Positions 1-11,309 of a stretch of 64,000 nucleotides of DNA are shown here, piece by piece. Below the pieces are notes generated by a model, which worked only from the letters and a program-made list of their open reading frames with translations, was not told the DNA's origin and made no database searches. Position 1 is the first letter of the stretch; each line of letters starts with the position of its first letter. The DNA lies in assembly GCF_014839805.1 (NCBI RefSeq), contig NC_051118.1, positions 2,666,001-2,730,000 on the forward strand, read 5' to 3'. A program made the translations under genes and the position numbers. Source of the stretch: Manduca sexta (lineage: Eukaryota > Arthropoda > Insecta > Lepidoptera > Sphingidae).

Positions 1-38
1 TGCACACGTGCGAAGCCGGGGCGGGTCGCTAGTATTTT
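1..38 (-). repeat. Rep-7, terminal fragment at the window edge
   Basis: Complement of the Rep-7 start: cgaagccggggcgggtcgct, agta. The rest lies outside the window. Confidence 0.65.
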
Positions 39-329
39 ATAAGACTTACAACGATATCATAGAATCACATCTACCGTCGAAAGGGCAACAAAGCGATCAC
101 GACATTTGTGCCCGCGACGCGGAAATGAGTTATTTGGGGTGTCCCATTTCCTTTGATATTTGCATATTTACATAACAAATGCAATGGGGTAAGGCCTGGT
201 GATGGTATATTTTATACTGGGTGTTGACTTAACCGACTACGACAAGGAAGGGTAATGATTTTGATATGTTTTATTATGTATGTATCATTATGGATGTATT
301 TATGAATATTAATATATTTACTAGTGGTT

Positions 330-472
330 GACTGCCTCGGTGGCGCAGTTGTAATTGTACATCGTGTGAAAACGAACACCGCGCTGAGGTCCTGGGTTCG
401 AATCCCAGGCCGGACCAAAATAAAGGTGACTGGGTTTTTCCATTATAAAAAAATCCAGTCGCAACTCGGAGT
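330..472 (+). mobile_element. SINE-B, 5' part
   Basis: tRNA-like head with A-box-like tggcgcagttgta and B-box gggttcgaatcc, then the SINE-B body up to cgcaactcggag, where it is cut by a SINE-A copy. Confidence 0.8.
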
Positions 473-608
473 ACCTCGGTGGCGTAGTGGTACTGCATGT
501 GCAGTCCGGCAGCGCTCTGAGGTTCTGAGTTCGAATCCCGGGTCGGGCAAAGTGATGTTTGGGTTTTCCTGCTCAGTATCAGCCCGGAGTTCTCAAATAT
601 TTTCAATT
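473..608 (+). mobile_element. SINE-A, 5' part
   Basis: Head acctcggtggcgtagtgg, B-box gagttcgaatcccg, body ttcctgctcagtatcagccc. It follows the truncated SINE-B directly. Confidence 0.8.
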
Positions 609-762
609 CAAAACTACAATAATCATAATTCTTATAATTTGTTTGACGTATCATAAGTGCAATTTGTACCTACGTGATAAATAAAGTATTTTATTTTTAT
701 TTAATTTATTTTCACAAAAAAAAAAACATGTGTGCGTCATCATTTATTTGCACAAAAAGAGC
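609..762 (+). mobile_element. Retroposed insert with A-rich stretch, flanked by an 18-bp direct repeat
   Basis: Contains AATAAA followed by a T-rich stretch and an A run at about 716-726. The flanking sequence tctcaaatattttcaatt is exact at 591-608 and 763-780, as for a target-site duplication. Origin of the insert unknown. Confidence 0.5.
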
Positions 763-1159
763 TCTCAAATATTTTCAATTTTAAATTCCATGTTGCCACT
801 AAAACCAAGACAATGCGACCACGTAGGCAGGCTTGAATTTTTAAGTCACCTCTTGCTGGTGTCTGGTATTGCATAAACAACTCCACTCCGCGTCATCTGT
901 TATTCAGCGCTTTCGCGCGAGCGCTCCGGGTTTATGCGAGTTTGCATTTTCGCTTCAAGCGCTGTTTTGTAATTCCACGTATAAAAATATGTTGAAATAC
1001 TTAAAAATAATAGCGGTTTTTATAACAATTTGTATATTTTTAGCATAATGCGAACACATGGTTTTAATCTCTACAAAGATGGGCAGAGAAGTATTCCGTC
1101 GTGTAGATACCTTCCTAAGATCTAATGGCGGGGAGTCAGCGGGCAGATCAGAAAGACAC

Positions 1160-1245
1160 AATTTTATTTTTGCCTAACCCGGGATTCGAAGCCCAGACCT
1201 CAGACCCGAGACCGCGTGTAACTACGCCACCTACAATCCCGACGA
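1160..1245 (-). mobile_element. SINE-A/B head fragment, reverse
   Basis: Complement of the tRNA-like head: cccgggattcgaagccc (B box) and aactacgccacc (A box). The body is missing. Confidence 0.65.
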
Positions 1246-1319
1246 TGGGTTAATTATACCATAGTTAAAGGTTTTTAATGATTCGAAATAGGCTTTATAA
1301 TATTGAACATATGAAAATT

Positions 1320-1980
1320 GTGTCTCACATAGGGTGAGGTGGGGCGAGGTTCCGCTATTTTATACGTAATTCGTCCCCCGACCCAGTAAAAGGTTCAAAC
1401 CATCTTTGCTTATACTAGTGGGTGTCCAACGGAGACGTGGCGGCAAACTTGCAAGAAGAACACCTGTAAGGCGCGGGTAACACAAAAAAGACGTAGGGCG
1501 CAGACAGGGCACGGACGGGACGCCGACGTAACTTTTTAAAACATATAGAAAAGACGAGGCACGGACGTGACGCTGGGCGCCGCGAGAGATGACGGTTTTC
1601 AGATATCCGATTGGCACAATAACATGTCTTCTTTCAAAGATGAAGATGTGTTAGCACTGATGTATCTCGCTTACAGAGGGTTATTGCAATACTCTGGCCC
1701 ATTATAATTATAGAGAACTGGATGATTTTCAATTAAACTACAAAATTGAACGTTGAATACATAATCCCACATTTTCACTTAATATACAATGATCTTTCTC
1801 TAAACACGTCACAACTCAAGGACGCAGGTAGTTGTGTGACAGCGACGTACGAGTGCCGGCACCCGCGTCCCACCCCGCCCGCACACCCGTCGATCGGCGT
1901 TCGCGACGGTGCCCCGTCCTTTCTGTAGTATGTTTTAGAACAGGGCGCGCGTCATGACCGCGCCCTGACTTTCCTGAATG
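1320..1980. other. GC-richer stretch, unidentified, probably a decayed repeat
   Basis: Contains several similar gacg-rich blocks (cacggacgggacgcc, cacggacgtgacgctg, cagggcgcgcgtcatgac). A further block with gacgcggaagagac lies beyond the LINE relic at 2280-2350, so the LINE may have inserted into this repeat. The open frames are not convincing genes. Confidence 0.4.
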
Positions 1981-2260
1981 TTTTTTTTAATCTTTATTTA
2001 ACGAGGTTGGTCGTTATTACACGATTATGTCGCTCCGTACGTCCATTTTTACCCATGCCTACTCACTTTTGATGATATCAAAATATTTTTTTAATAGAGC
2101 CCTAGCCCCTTCTGATACAGGAACCGACAAAAAACTATTTATACTGCCCACATTGAAGCTCAAAGTATGAGGTCCACACACTCCGACAAAACATGATATA
2201 CGTCATCTCTTACTCCACAGTCAGAGCAATTCGGGGAGTCTGACGCCCGCAGTTCTGCAT
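1981..2260 (-). pseudogene. LINE 3' end with a zinc-knuckle ORF2 C-terminus
   Basis: On the minus strand, 2170-2260 reads SPNCSDCGVRDDVYHVLSEC and then a stop: a CX2CX7HX4C knuckle as at the end of Jockey/CR1-like ORF2. About 180 bp of 3' untranslated sequence follows, ending in AATAAA and a short A run (T run at 1981). Only the last ~30 codons survive. Confidence 0.65.
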
Positions 2261-2689
2261 TGCGACGTTTCTATACATTTTGTATGAAAGGGACGCGGAA
2301 GAGACATATGTCCGCGCCCCGTCCGCGTCTTACGTCGTTTCTGTCTGTCCAACGCACAAGACGACATTTCGTTACATAAAGAATAATATACACGAAAAGT
2401 AAAATAAAAATATTAATAAAAAATACCAGACAGTAAAACCTATTAGAATACGTAGAATGTCTACCGTCATAACTATAAAAATATCTTTAAGTTTAATTTA
2501 AAAATCCGCAAACACCTGTTTATTATTAAACGTAAAGCAATTGACACTTTTCATTGAAACATTCATTTATTTAAAACCACAATATAAGCCGCATCAATAA
2601 ATGTCCAAGCCGGGTTAGAAGCTCGTAAATAGTGCGTGCGCCATTTTTGTTTTAAAGCACGTGTCGTTTTTGTTACATTCGTCTTATAT

Positions 2690-2890
2690 ATAACTAGCTT
2701 TTGCTCGCAGTTCCGCTTGCGTGAAGTAGTTTTCTAAGATAGAAAGTAGTCTATACCCTTCCCAGGTTCTTAAACTATCTCTATACCAAATTTCATAAAA
2801 ATCCCTTTTTTTATTTCATAAAATTCAGTAGATTTTGAGAATATCGATTATAGACAGACGGAAAAGTGGACTTTGTTTTATAATATGTAT
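2690..2890 (+). repeat. Rep-6
   Basis: Starts taactagcttttgctcgcag, contains cttaaactatctctatacca and ends gactttgttttataatatgt. A widespread lepidopteran repeat end of uncertain class. Confidence 0.65.
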
Positions 2891-2954
2891 AAATATGCAA
2901 GTAATGTTTGTAAATTCTCTTTTGCCTGAGCGTAGAAAGCAAAGATATTAAACT

Positions 2955-3275
2955 ATAAACAGCTAGTTATAGACAGAACATCAGGGCCAAATTTTTGCTC
3001 CAAAAGTTGCCAGTTGGTAATGATTGGTAATGTCCGTGTGACAAGATGACACAGCGTCCTTAGATATTACTATTAAAATACATATTTACAAAAAGTATGC
3101 TAATATTCCCATTAAGAACGTGCAAATAATGATATGGACAAATATGAAATATTTTACATTGATGTTTTGTTATTTCATTGTAGATTGAGTAACTAATACA
3201 TAAGCTCAAAATATTTGTATGACAATCTTCCCAAAGTCCGCTCTTTATAATCTTAGAACTCTTTGGATATTGATA
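2955..3275 (+). repeat. Rep-H, uninterrupted copy
   Basis: Starts tatagacagaacatcagggc, contains atgctaatattcccattaag and gtagattgagtaac, ends with tgtatgacaatcttccca. Class unknown. Confidence 0.65.
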
Positions 3276-3669
3276 ATTTTATAGAAAATCTCATGATATC
3301 ATAGAAGGCGATCCCTATTAAACAGAATACAAATACTACGTAAGAATCCCTATACAGTTTTGGCTACAAATTCGAATTTAGAAAACGTTTCTTTTTAATT
3401 CCCATGCTGCCAGTGACGCAAACATCAAAAAAGTTATAAAACCTCACGCAGTTAAATATGACAAGAATAAGTCAACGTCAGAATAAAAGCGTAAGGAAAA
3501 TAGAAACTGTGCATTTGGAACGTCAACAATGGTCGGAGCGGTGCCAAGATGGCCGCCGTCGGTGACGAAAATTTTACATGTTCCGGTCCATTTTCGCAAT
3601 ACAATTAAGCTTTGGTCACAACGTTTTTTTGGGTATTTTCTATATCAATGACTGTGTTTATACTTTTTT

Positions 3670-3980
3670 CGACTGCCGCGACGGCGTAATTCGCTTGCGG
3701 TACTTCGACTACTTAGTCCTAGGTTCAAGTCCCGGGTCGGGCCAAAATTTATTGTGACTGGGTTTTCTATTTTAAAAAATACTCAGTCATAGCTTGGTAT
3801 CAGGAAGTTTGTGGCATGATACTCTCGTCTTTTGGAAAGCACATAAAGCCGTTATTCCTGCGCCTGATCTCTCTCCGGTCATGTCGGATTGCCGTCTCAC
3901 AGGACTATGAGAGTGAAGGAACAGAAACAGCATCTACATGTGCACTGTAATATCTCTTGCGCACCTGACTGATCAATTTA
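3670..3980 (+). mobile_element. SINE-B, nearly complete
   Basis: Head with cgacggcgtaatt and B-box ggttcaagtcccggg, then the SINE-B body with ggtcatgtcggattgccg and aatatctcttgcgcacctg. Confidence 0.85.
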
Positions 3981-4469
3981 GCTACAAGGGACTTGACATT
4001 TATTTATTTATTTAATTACTTGTCGGAAGGCTTACAGACTAATAACAATCTCATAAATATAAAAATAATGATAACTTAATTTGTTAATCACAAGCCTCCA
4101 CATATAAATAGTCAAACACAAATACAAAAAAAAAATATGTCACCCAAAATATAACAATCGACTATAAATGGCAATATTTTATATGAATAGTATCAATATG
4201 ATATGTAGTATAATGTACTATCACTCTCGACGCCGAGATGTCTTGTCTTATGACTACAGAAGTCTCTGGTTCGACCCCGGTTCCACTAATATTAGGTTTA
4301 TCCGCTATCAGCTCGGAATTGTACCCGGCATATCGAACAAATAGGCTAAAATTGTGACAACTCTGTCTACGATAGACCAGAAAAAATGCACGATTGGATA
4401 CGACATCGGACCGAAGGCTAAAATTGTGACATATCTTCTGTTTATGCTGCACAGGAACAAAGGCACGGT

Positions 4470-4670
4470 ATCTGTAGAATTTTTATTTATTTATCTATTT
4501 ATATGAAATGAAATGATTTATTTGAATCTGTAAAATGTTATACATTATTTAGATTCCGTCAATATTAACTCTACCACCAGTTCGGAAAGCAGTTTTCACC
4601 AGAGAAGAACGGGCAAAAACTCTGGTGTTGCTCTTTTCAATCAGTTTAGGGTAAAGACTACAGTACATGA
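4470..4670 (-). repeat. LINE 3'-end fragment, reverse
   Basis: Inverted relative to 54085-54235. Shares gattccgtcaatattaact and the tail atgaaatgaaatgattta. It looks like a non-LTR retrotransposon 3' terminus. Confidence 0.6.
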
Positions 4671-4802
4671 TAAAGTGAGAAGAGAAAAAAAATGTTTAGA
4701 GCAGTTCATTTACACTTTATATACACGTAAGTATATAGGCGGAGTTAATGCCAGAGGCAAAAGGATTGTTCGTGCTGGACAAGAAAAACATTCATAAAAA
4801 AA

Positions 4803-5164
4803 CAGAGGGTCTACTCCGAAAAACGAACGTCGAAACGTCAGTCCGAAACGAAGAAACGACGAATTTCGGATTTAACTCTACTACCAAATTACTTCGGATC
4901 CGTCACAGTTCTGTAGCTTACCTTAGTGGTAGGATCAATATTCCGTATATTTTTTGGAGAAAGCAGTGGAACTTCATTCTCGCAGATGGTTTTAAAAAGG
5001 GATGGTATAAGTTCTTACAAATTCCATGTCTTAAATATTGCGATGAACGGATCGGATCCGTCGTCGAATCCGTCATCGGATCCGTAACACTTCGTAGTAC
5101 CAGAATGTGCGATCCGTCATCCGAAACTACGGATTTCGTTTTTCGAAGTAGACTCTCAGGAACG
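4803..5164. mobile_element. Foldback element FB
   Basis: Inverted ends: left gagggtctactccgaaaaac, right complementary to gagagtctacttcgaaaaac. Interior is rich in ggatcc/atccg palindromes (e.g. cggatcggatccg). An open frame of 144 codons (4748-5182) runs through it, but is explained by the repeat. Confidence 0.6.
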
Positions 5165-5324
5165 CGGCAACAATCCGTGTAAAAATTCTACGTACGAACA
5201 GATTTTATTCCTATACGGGAGAGATTTCCTTTTTTATTCCTTTGTCATATAAAGTAAAACTTTGTGACATACCGATTTGACCGTGAAATCGTGGGCACAG
5301 CCAGTAACATAATTAAATAACAAT

Positions 5325-5463
5325 AACAATATCAGCCCTGTGTATTATAAGAATACACACATAATCTTTTAGAAAAGTCAGAGGTGTGTACCCTTGGGAT
5401 TTGAACCTGCGGCCATTCGTCTCGGCAGTCCGTTCCACAACCAACTAGGCTATTGCCATAATT
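5325..5463 (-). mobile_element. SINE-C, reverse, internally deleted
   Basis: The complement of the 3' tail (tatcagccctgtgtatta) is joined almost directly to the complementary 5' part (aaaagtcagaggtgtgtacc, ggatttgaacctgcgg). About 200 bp of the middle is missing. Confidence 0.75.
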
Positions 5464-5489
5464 GAATACCTATTAGTTATTATATTTTT

Positions 5490-5787
5490 TATTTCTTTGT
5501 ATGACGAGATGAGCTTGCCGTTCGCCTGATGGTAAGCGATACGACCGCCCATAAACAGTATAAATACCAACACCTTGAATTACAAAGTATTGTTTAATAT
5601 TCCACTGCGCTCGCCATCCTGAGACATGAGATGTTTAGTCTTATTACGTCCAGTAGTTACATTGACTACAATGTCCTTCTAACCGGAACACAACAGTGAC
5701 TACATACTGCTACTTTGCGGCAGAAATAGACATTGCGATGGTACCTACCCAGGCTCTCACATATGAGAGACCTACCACCAGTATTAT
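5490..5787 (-). mobile_element. Rep-3, complete, reverse
   Basis: Complement of the family from the 3' end (gagcttgccgttcgcctgat) to the 5' end (catatgagagacctaccacc). tattatatt occurs at both sides as a possible target duplication. LINE/SINE-like class is inferred from the one-sided 3' tail. Confidence 0.8.
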
Positions 5788-5794
5788 ATTAATT

Positions 5795-7440
5795 ATATTC
5801 TTCAGACACTGTGACGTCACGTTCCAGGCGTACTATCGTGTGGCCGTACCTTTATTTTCATGATAAATATTTCCAGGATGTGATATCTCGTTATTGAGTT
5901 AATTTAAGACGCTTTGAAGTTTAACATGACCATTAGTCTGGTAAAATATAGTATGTTAACCTGCGTTATAAAATAAAAAAAATATATAATATGTGCATTG
6001 TAATGAGGTACTTGAAAGAGTATAGGACCCTAATCAAACCATATAGAAGAAATCTATTACTTTCCTTAGTCTTGGTAAGTTTAAAAATAATTACGTTCGA
6101 ATTCAAAATGTTAATTCATTTACTAAAAACATCCCACAAAGAAATATTTTTCATACAAAATCACAACATATATAAACAATGTAATATAGTAGACCATTCA
6201 GAATGTTCAGTTTATTTAACTCAGTGTTATTTGTAAATTATATTCCGATTGTAGTCACAATAACAATTTACAATCATTGATATATTAAAACATAAATAGT
6301 GTTGACACATCACACGCGCCTTTTGACATATAATATAACCCAAACTGACATATAAAACGAATGAACAAATTTTCACAACACGAATGCTTCAGCTATAAAA
6401 CATACATCGAAACTGCCAACATTCAAAAATAACTGTTATTGCCCGAATGGCCGGCCCACGAGTGAGGATCTGTAAAAATAGTGCCACGCCGACGGAAACA
6501 AGCGCATCTTTAGTGTATTGCACGCCGCGGAACGGAAACAACCTCCTTTATATTCGCAATACGTGTGCGAATAAGAATTTCGAACGCGAATTCGAAATTC
6601 GAACGTGAAATTAAATTCCAAACAAAAAAACGTTCGTGAAATATTGAATCTCGAAGATCGGTGAATTTCGAATATGGAACGCAAACGGTGAAAGTAATTT
6701 TGAATTTCGAATGCATCTGTGAGTGCTTACCAATAATGTTAATAATTCTCGGATCAGTTTAATTTACGTATCGGATCTGCGTAAAATTAAAAAGTATGTA
6801 TATAAATTTATGTTTATTTCATACTCGAGTGTTGAATTTAATTGTGCTAAAAAGGCAATTGCCACCAGTTACTTGACAGCTCTCAATTCCCTTTCAATTA
6901 ATTTTGAAACAGTGACGGAAAGTTTAATACAATTTCCTATTTCAATTGAAATTTTGCTTTCCATTTTCGTCTGAGATTTAGAATTACAACGCCTTTCAGT
7001 AGTGTCAGATACTTAAGTGGCGAGTCTGAACCTCAATAATACGTCGAAACATTTCTAAATATTACTTTTTATTTGATAGCTGCCATTTTGAAAATAGTTT
7101 CTTAATGGCCAGTGTTTCCACTAAAATATTAAATGAAATTTGAGTTTATTTTTTTGCGTGATAATATAATTCGAAAATAAAACCTTTTTTATTGTTAAAT
7201 GTTTTGTTTATAAACAAAATGTCATTAAGAACTCTTTTTGTGCTGTTTTAACTTTTATAAGTCGGTTAATTATCGCACAAGTTGACTGTGATGTATTAGA
7301 ATTATTTTTTTTATAAGTATATCGCAAAATGACAACTGCACCTGAAGTGAAGTGGTCACTGTAAATTTTTTTTAGTTAAGAAGTTTTACTCTGAGCTATA
7401 ATGCTAATCCGTAACAATCATTTTTTATTTATAATATAAT
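5795..7440. other. AT-rich, nothing identified
   Basis: Short open frames (up to 83 codons) without start context, splice signals or domain. Around 6560-6700 there is a cluster of cgaatttcgaa-like palindromes. Confidence 0.5.
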
Positions 7441-7640
7441 ATATCTAGTTATGCATTATACGTATGTTTATATTTGTATGAACGTTTGGCCTCATCAGCC
7501 ATTTTATTAGACAAAAAAAAAAGTTTGAAAATCGGTCCACAATTGGCGGAGTACTCGCATAACAAACACAAAAAAGAACATACAGTCGAATTGAGAACCT
7601 CCTTTTTTGAAGTCGGTTAAAATACACTGCCTGTCTCTTT
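7440..7640 (-). repeat. Dispersed repeat ending in aaccgacttcaaaaaagg (minus strand)
   Basis: Contains acagtcgaattgagaacctc and ttttttgaagtcggttaaaa, a common lepidopteran repeat terminus (from memory). A related terminus occurs near 54487 on the plus strand. Confidence 0.5.
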
Positions 7641-7846
7641 AATATAAACACTGACTTTCTAAACGTTACGGATACATAAATAACGAAGGGTCGATATAAC
7701 CCGATTCTTGCCTTCCTTTTCATAATTTATTTAAAATCTTATCACAAAATTACTTGCAGATCGCATTTATGCGTATTAGAATCTATAAGTTGTGTCGACC
7801 CTTTCGGAAAATTTCAACCTTCGCTACTGATACACGAATGACTGAT

Positions 7847-8210
7847 GACTGCCTTGGTGGCGTAGTTGTAATTCATGGTACGAGTGCGACTACCTGAGGT
7901 CTTGGGTTCGAATCCCGGGTCGAGCCAAAAAATTATTGTGGTTTTTGGAATTTAAAAATTAGTCAGTCGCAGCTCGGAGTCAGGAAGTTGGTGTGATACC
8001 CCCGTGCCTCGGAAAGCACGTAAAGCCGTTGATCCTGCGCCTGATCTCTCTCCGGTCATGTCGGATTGCCGTCTCACCGGACTTTGAGAGTGAAGGAACA
8101 GAGAGTGCTTGTGTATTGAGCACACACTTGTGCACTATAATATCTCCATACTTTGCTGATCTCCGTTGAGATTGGCCGCCATGGCCGAAAATTTGGTTAG
8201 GAAGGAATCA
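7847..8210 (+). mobile_element. SINE-B, nearly complete
   Basis: Head gactgccttggtggcgtag, B-box gggttcgaatcccggg, body ggtcatgtcggattgccg, and a 3' part containing gccgccatggccgaaaattt. It ends about 200 bp before the candidate exon. Confidence 0.88.
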
Positions 8211-8405
8211 ATCACACTACCAATATGTGGTAAGGGTATTCATATGAACCACAGACGAAAGAAATTGGGACAAACAGCTTTATAAATTAAAAAAAATACA
8301 ATGTAGGTCTATTGTATGTCATTTAGTGCATACGTTTCAGCAAACGTGTAAATAAATCACCCTGTATAAAAATAATTAAGACATTCCTAAAATCTTACTT
8401 TGCAG

Positions 8406-8573
8406 GTGTGAGTGTGTGCCAGTGATGCGCGAGTGACGTGGTGGTAGTGACGTAGCGTGACGTCATCATGGAGCCGACCGCGCTACCCCTGGAGGATGAA
8501 GAGCGGCCGCAGCAAGGCTCCTCGACCGGCAGCGGATCGTCATCTGGAACCGGATATTACGGGCATAAGAATG
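8406..8573 (+). CDS. Candidate first coding exon of an unrecognised host gene (coding from 8468)
   Basis: Seen: a pyrimidine-rich stretch ending in an AG acceptor at 8404-8405, a GC-rich leader, ATG at 8468 with A at -3 and G at +4, 35 codons, and a consensus donor (GTGAGT) after 8573, leaving the exon in phase 1. The protein starts MEPTALPLEDEERPQQ, an acidic/proline segment, then a Gly/Ser run (about residues 17-29) and a YYGHKN end. No signal peptide or membrane segment is present, and I recognise no domain. A three-codon upstream reading frame starts at 8425. Composition is far richer in CpG than the flanks. A SINE-B lies about 200 bp upstream, and a LINE relic follows at 8745. The rest of the gene would lie beyond a long downstream intron. 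Another frame (GTG at 8457) is also open across the exon, but lacks an ATG start and reads into the intron. A chance open segment is possible. Confidence 0.5.
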
Positions 8574-8744
8574 GTGAGTTTTTTTTTAGGTTATTTTCCG
8601 TATAGCTGCTCCTCATGGCTTGGCATGGGTAGCAAGGATTACTTCGATCTTCGATTCTTCATGAGGTCCGATCCTTGTCAAACTTCACAGGATATATTGG
8701 GTTACGGTTTCAAATAAATTAAGATTGAGTAAGCTTCTATAAGC

Positions 8745-8900
8745 GCAGCATCAGACGTCCACCCACGAGGTGGACAAAAGACCTCAAAAAGTCGCAGGAG
8801 GTCGCTGGATGCGGACAGCTTCCAATAGGTCGATCTGAAGTCTTTGGAGGAGGCCCATGTTCAGCAGTGGACATCCTGCAGCTGATGATGATTTCTATAA
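8745..8900 (+). pseudogene. RTE-type LINE reverse-transcriptase C-terminus relic
   Basis: In one frame it reads RPPTRWTKDLKKVAGGRWM, then after an in-frame stop a degraded tail like RPMFSSGHPAA, and ends in gatgatgat. This is the RPPTRWTDDL...C-terminus typical of RTE-type LINEs with a (GAT)n 3' end. Confidence 0.65.
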
Positions 8901-9027
8901 TTGAATTAGTGGAGTACATCAGTACGTTTGTTACATTGTGTTATGCAGAGAAAAAAATTAATGCCTATTCTACTGACAGTGTCAAGAACACTTTCCTTTT
9001 TAAATATAACTTAAAATATAAATATAC

Positions 9028-9360
9028 TTTTTACTGGTGGGTCTCTCATATGTGAGAGTCCACCTGGGTAGGTACCACTGCAAAGTCTATTTCTAGCCGC
9101 CAAGCAGTAGTGTGTAGTCACTGTTGTGTTCCGGTTTGAAGGACATTGTAGCCAGTATAACTACTGGACATAATAAGACTTAACATCTCACGTCTCAGAA
9201 TGGCGAGCGCAGTGGAATACCAAACAATACTTTGTAATTCAAGGTGTTGGGTGGTGTTTACTGTTTATGGGCGGTCGTATCGCTTACCCGCAGTTGAACG
9301 GCCATCTGGTCTCGTCATTCAAAGATGAGACGAGTGCCGAAGCAAGCTTCCCGAGACCGT
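9028..9360 (+). mobile_element. Rep-3, complete
   Basis: 5' end tctctcatatgtgagagtcc, ggtaggtaccactgcaaag, tgtgttccggtttgaaggac, and 3' end gtctcgtcattcaaag. Confidence 0.85.
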
Positions 9361-9744
9361 AAAAAAAATACCAAGATAGTAACATACAGACTTACCCAAG
9401 CTTCAATATAATAACAGCATGGATGATAAACAAACAGAAACTCCAAGAGACGCATGGCTACATAGTTGGTTGGTTAGATTTATTTGTGTGCGAAACTTCG
9501 GCCGACTTCCAGATTGTTTATGGCGTCTTGCGAACTGTTTCGTGCTGAAATGTATTTTTTATAGATGTATATCATCACCCCTTTTTATTTTAGGTAGGCA
9601 GAGGTGTAACACCTTTTTTAATATATTAGCTCCTACGTAATAATTGCGAGATTATTGAATAATCAGATTTCAGACTTCATGCACTGACTAGAACATCGTA
9701 ATATCACTTCATAAAAATACTTTAATAATTATGTAATAATGTAG

Positions 9745-9880
9745 GTAGATGTTGTAAGACTTTTCGGATCACCAACACCTCAATTCCTCCCGTGACCATG
9801 AAGGCTGCAGTCTTCGAAACATCGGAAGAAAAACATAATATAAAAAGCGCGATACCATCTCAAAAAATTGTTTTATTTTT
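9745..9880 (-). repeat. Rep-G, half copy
   Basis: Contains ccgtgaccatgaaggctgca, gtcttcgaaacatcgg and aaaagcgcgata, matching one arm of the inverted Rep-G at 35165. Confidence 0.6.
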
Positions 9881-10097
9881 AAGAAACCTTTACCGATAGT
9901 GCATAAATTTCTGCTCGCTGTACTGGTATCATTTTGTTGGTGCATTTCCGCCGTAGCGTGACATGCCCTCTCAGTAGACCGGCATGATGTCGAATGGCAT
10001 CGAAAGCTCTCAGTTGCCTTCGATACTTTATCTGGACGGCCTCGGCTTTAGCATCAGGTGCAGTACAGTCAATTTGTCACCTTCAAAAAATGGTGAC

Positions 10098-10500
10098 ACA
10101 CGTGGTAGGATATATTTATATCCGCCCGGATAGCGGCCGCCGTACACAAGGTGTTGAAACCCGTAGCGACCCACGTTTGCGTTCCGTGACCATTCTGTGT
10201 ATATCTGGTTCAAATCCGCTACACGCTTGCCACCAAACTTCATGTTGCGCTCCACAATGCTAAAGATAGGATTAGGTGGCGCAACTTAATCAAAAGGAAG
10301 ATTACTCCATGTTCAGGGCATCACGACCCTCAGCAAAGAGGATTACGATGCGAGGAGGAGGATCTGGTTCAAACAGGCCATAAATGGTCGACAAATGAGG
10401 GGTAATCATCTCTCGTCAAGTCGACTATTAGACCTCATTCCACTTACCATCAGGTGCGGTGAGGTCACTTTGGCATGCCCTTATAAAAAAGGGGGTTATT
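10098..10500 (+). mobile_element. Rep-4, complete but diverged in the middle
   Basis: Starts gtggtaggatatatttatat with ccgcccggatagcgg, and ends in accatcaggtgcggtgaggt plus an A run. The centre holds extra sequence (about 10215-10370) not seen in other copies. Confidence 0.7.
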
Positions 10501-10749
10501 TCCTTTATCACACGATCAAGAGTTATTTGCTCATGGCATTTTCTGGTACCTTTATATAGCTAATTTAAGTTTCTCAGTGGTCATCAAAAGCTCATTATTA
10601 TGCCGAAACACGAGCAGAGTCACGGTATGGACGTATTACGTGAAAACTTTTCGAGGGCAGAAACATATTTTACCAAATTGCTGGCTCACTATTACAAAGT
10701 AGAATGTTATTTTATATTTATGTTACAAAAATAAGATGAAAAATTTTCT

Positions 10750-10952
10750 CACACGTACAACACGCATTAATCCCCACTTTTCGCCAAGCGTGTTCCGTCC
10801 CATGATGTGATGGAGGCGAGCCTATCGCCATATCGGGCACAAATTCAAGACTCCGGGCTGATACTGAAGAAAATATCCAAATATCACTTTGCCCGACCCG
10901 GGTTTCGAACCCAGGACCTCAGAGTGCTGTTATACCGCGCATACAGTACAAA
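10750..10952 (-). mobile_element. SINE-A, reverse
   Basis: Complement of the SINE-A body (gggctgatactgaag) and head (cccgggtttcgaaccc). Includes cgtcccatgatgtgatgg from the 3' part. Confidence 0.8.
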
Positions 10953-11109
10953 TAGGCAACCGAGAAATTCGTGAAAAAAAAATCAAGTAGGTGAAAATTA
11001 GAAGACAATAATTCAAGGTTCCCCCTTCATAGCTTTCGGGTTAATGGTAATTTTCATTGAAAAAGACCTAGAATTATGTGATGTACCTATATAATTCAAT
11101 TTGCATCAA

Positions 11110-11190
11110 ATATCATCATCATCAGTCACATAAAGTCCACTGTTGAACATAGGCCTCCCCTAAAGCTTTCCAGACGGACCTGTCACAATG
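11110..11190 (-). repeat. LINE 3'-end fragment, reverse
   Basis: Starts atcatcatcatcag and contains ccactgttgaacataggcct, the complement of the terminal segment of the RTE relics at 8745 and 20630. Confidence 0.6.
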
Positions 11191-11309
11191 TAAAATGTAA
11201 AATATCACGTCATGGGACGTAAAACACACGGCGGAAATTGGGTACATTAGTTGTGCCTCTGCCGACGCCTTCGGGGATAAAAGACATGAAAGCGTCTTAC
11301 ATTTTTATT

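Noticed and set aside
4748..5182. 144-codon open frame on the plus strand
   Set aside because: It lies across the foldback element FB with inverted ends and palindromic atccg blocks. No domain, and the composition follows the repeat.
8457..8717. 86-codon frame starting at GTG 8457
   Set aside because: It lacks an ATG start and runs through the consensus donor into intron sequence. The ATG at 8468 in another frame has better context and ends in phase at the donor.
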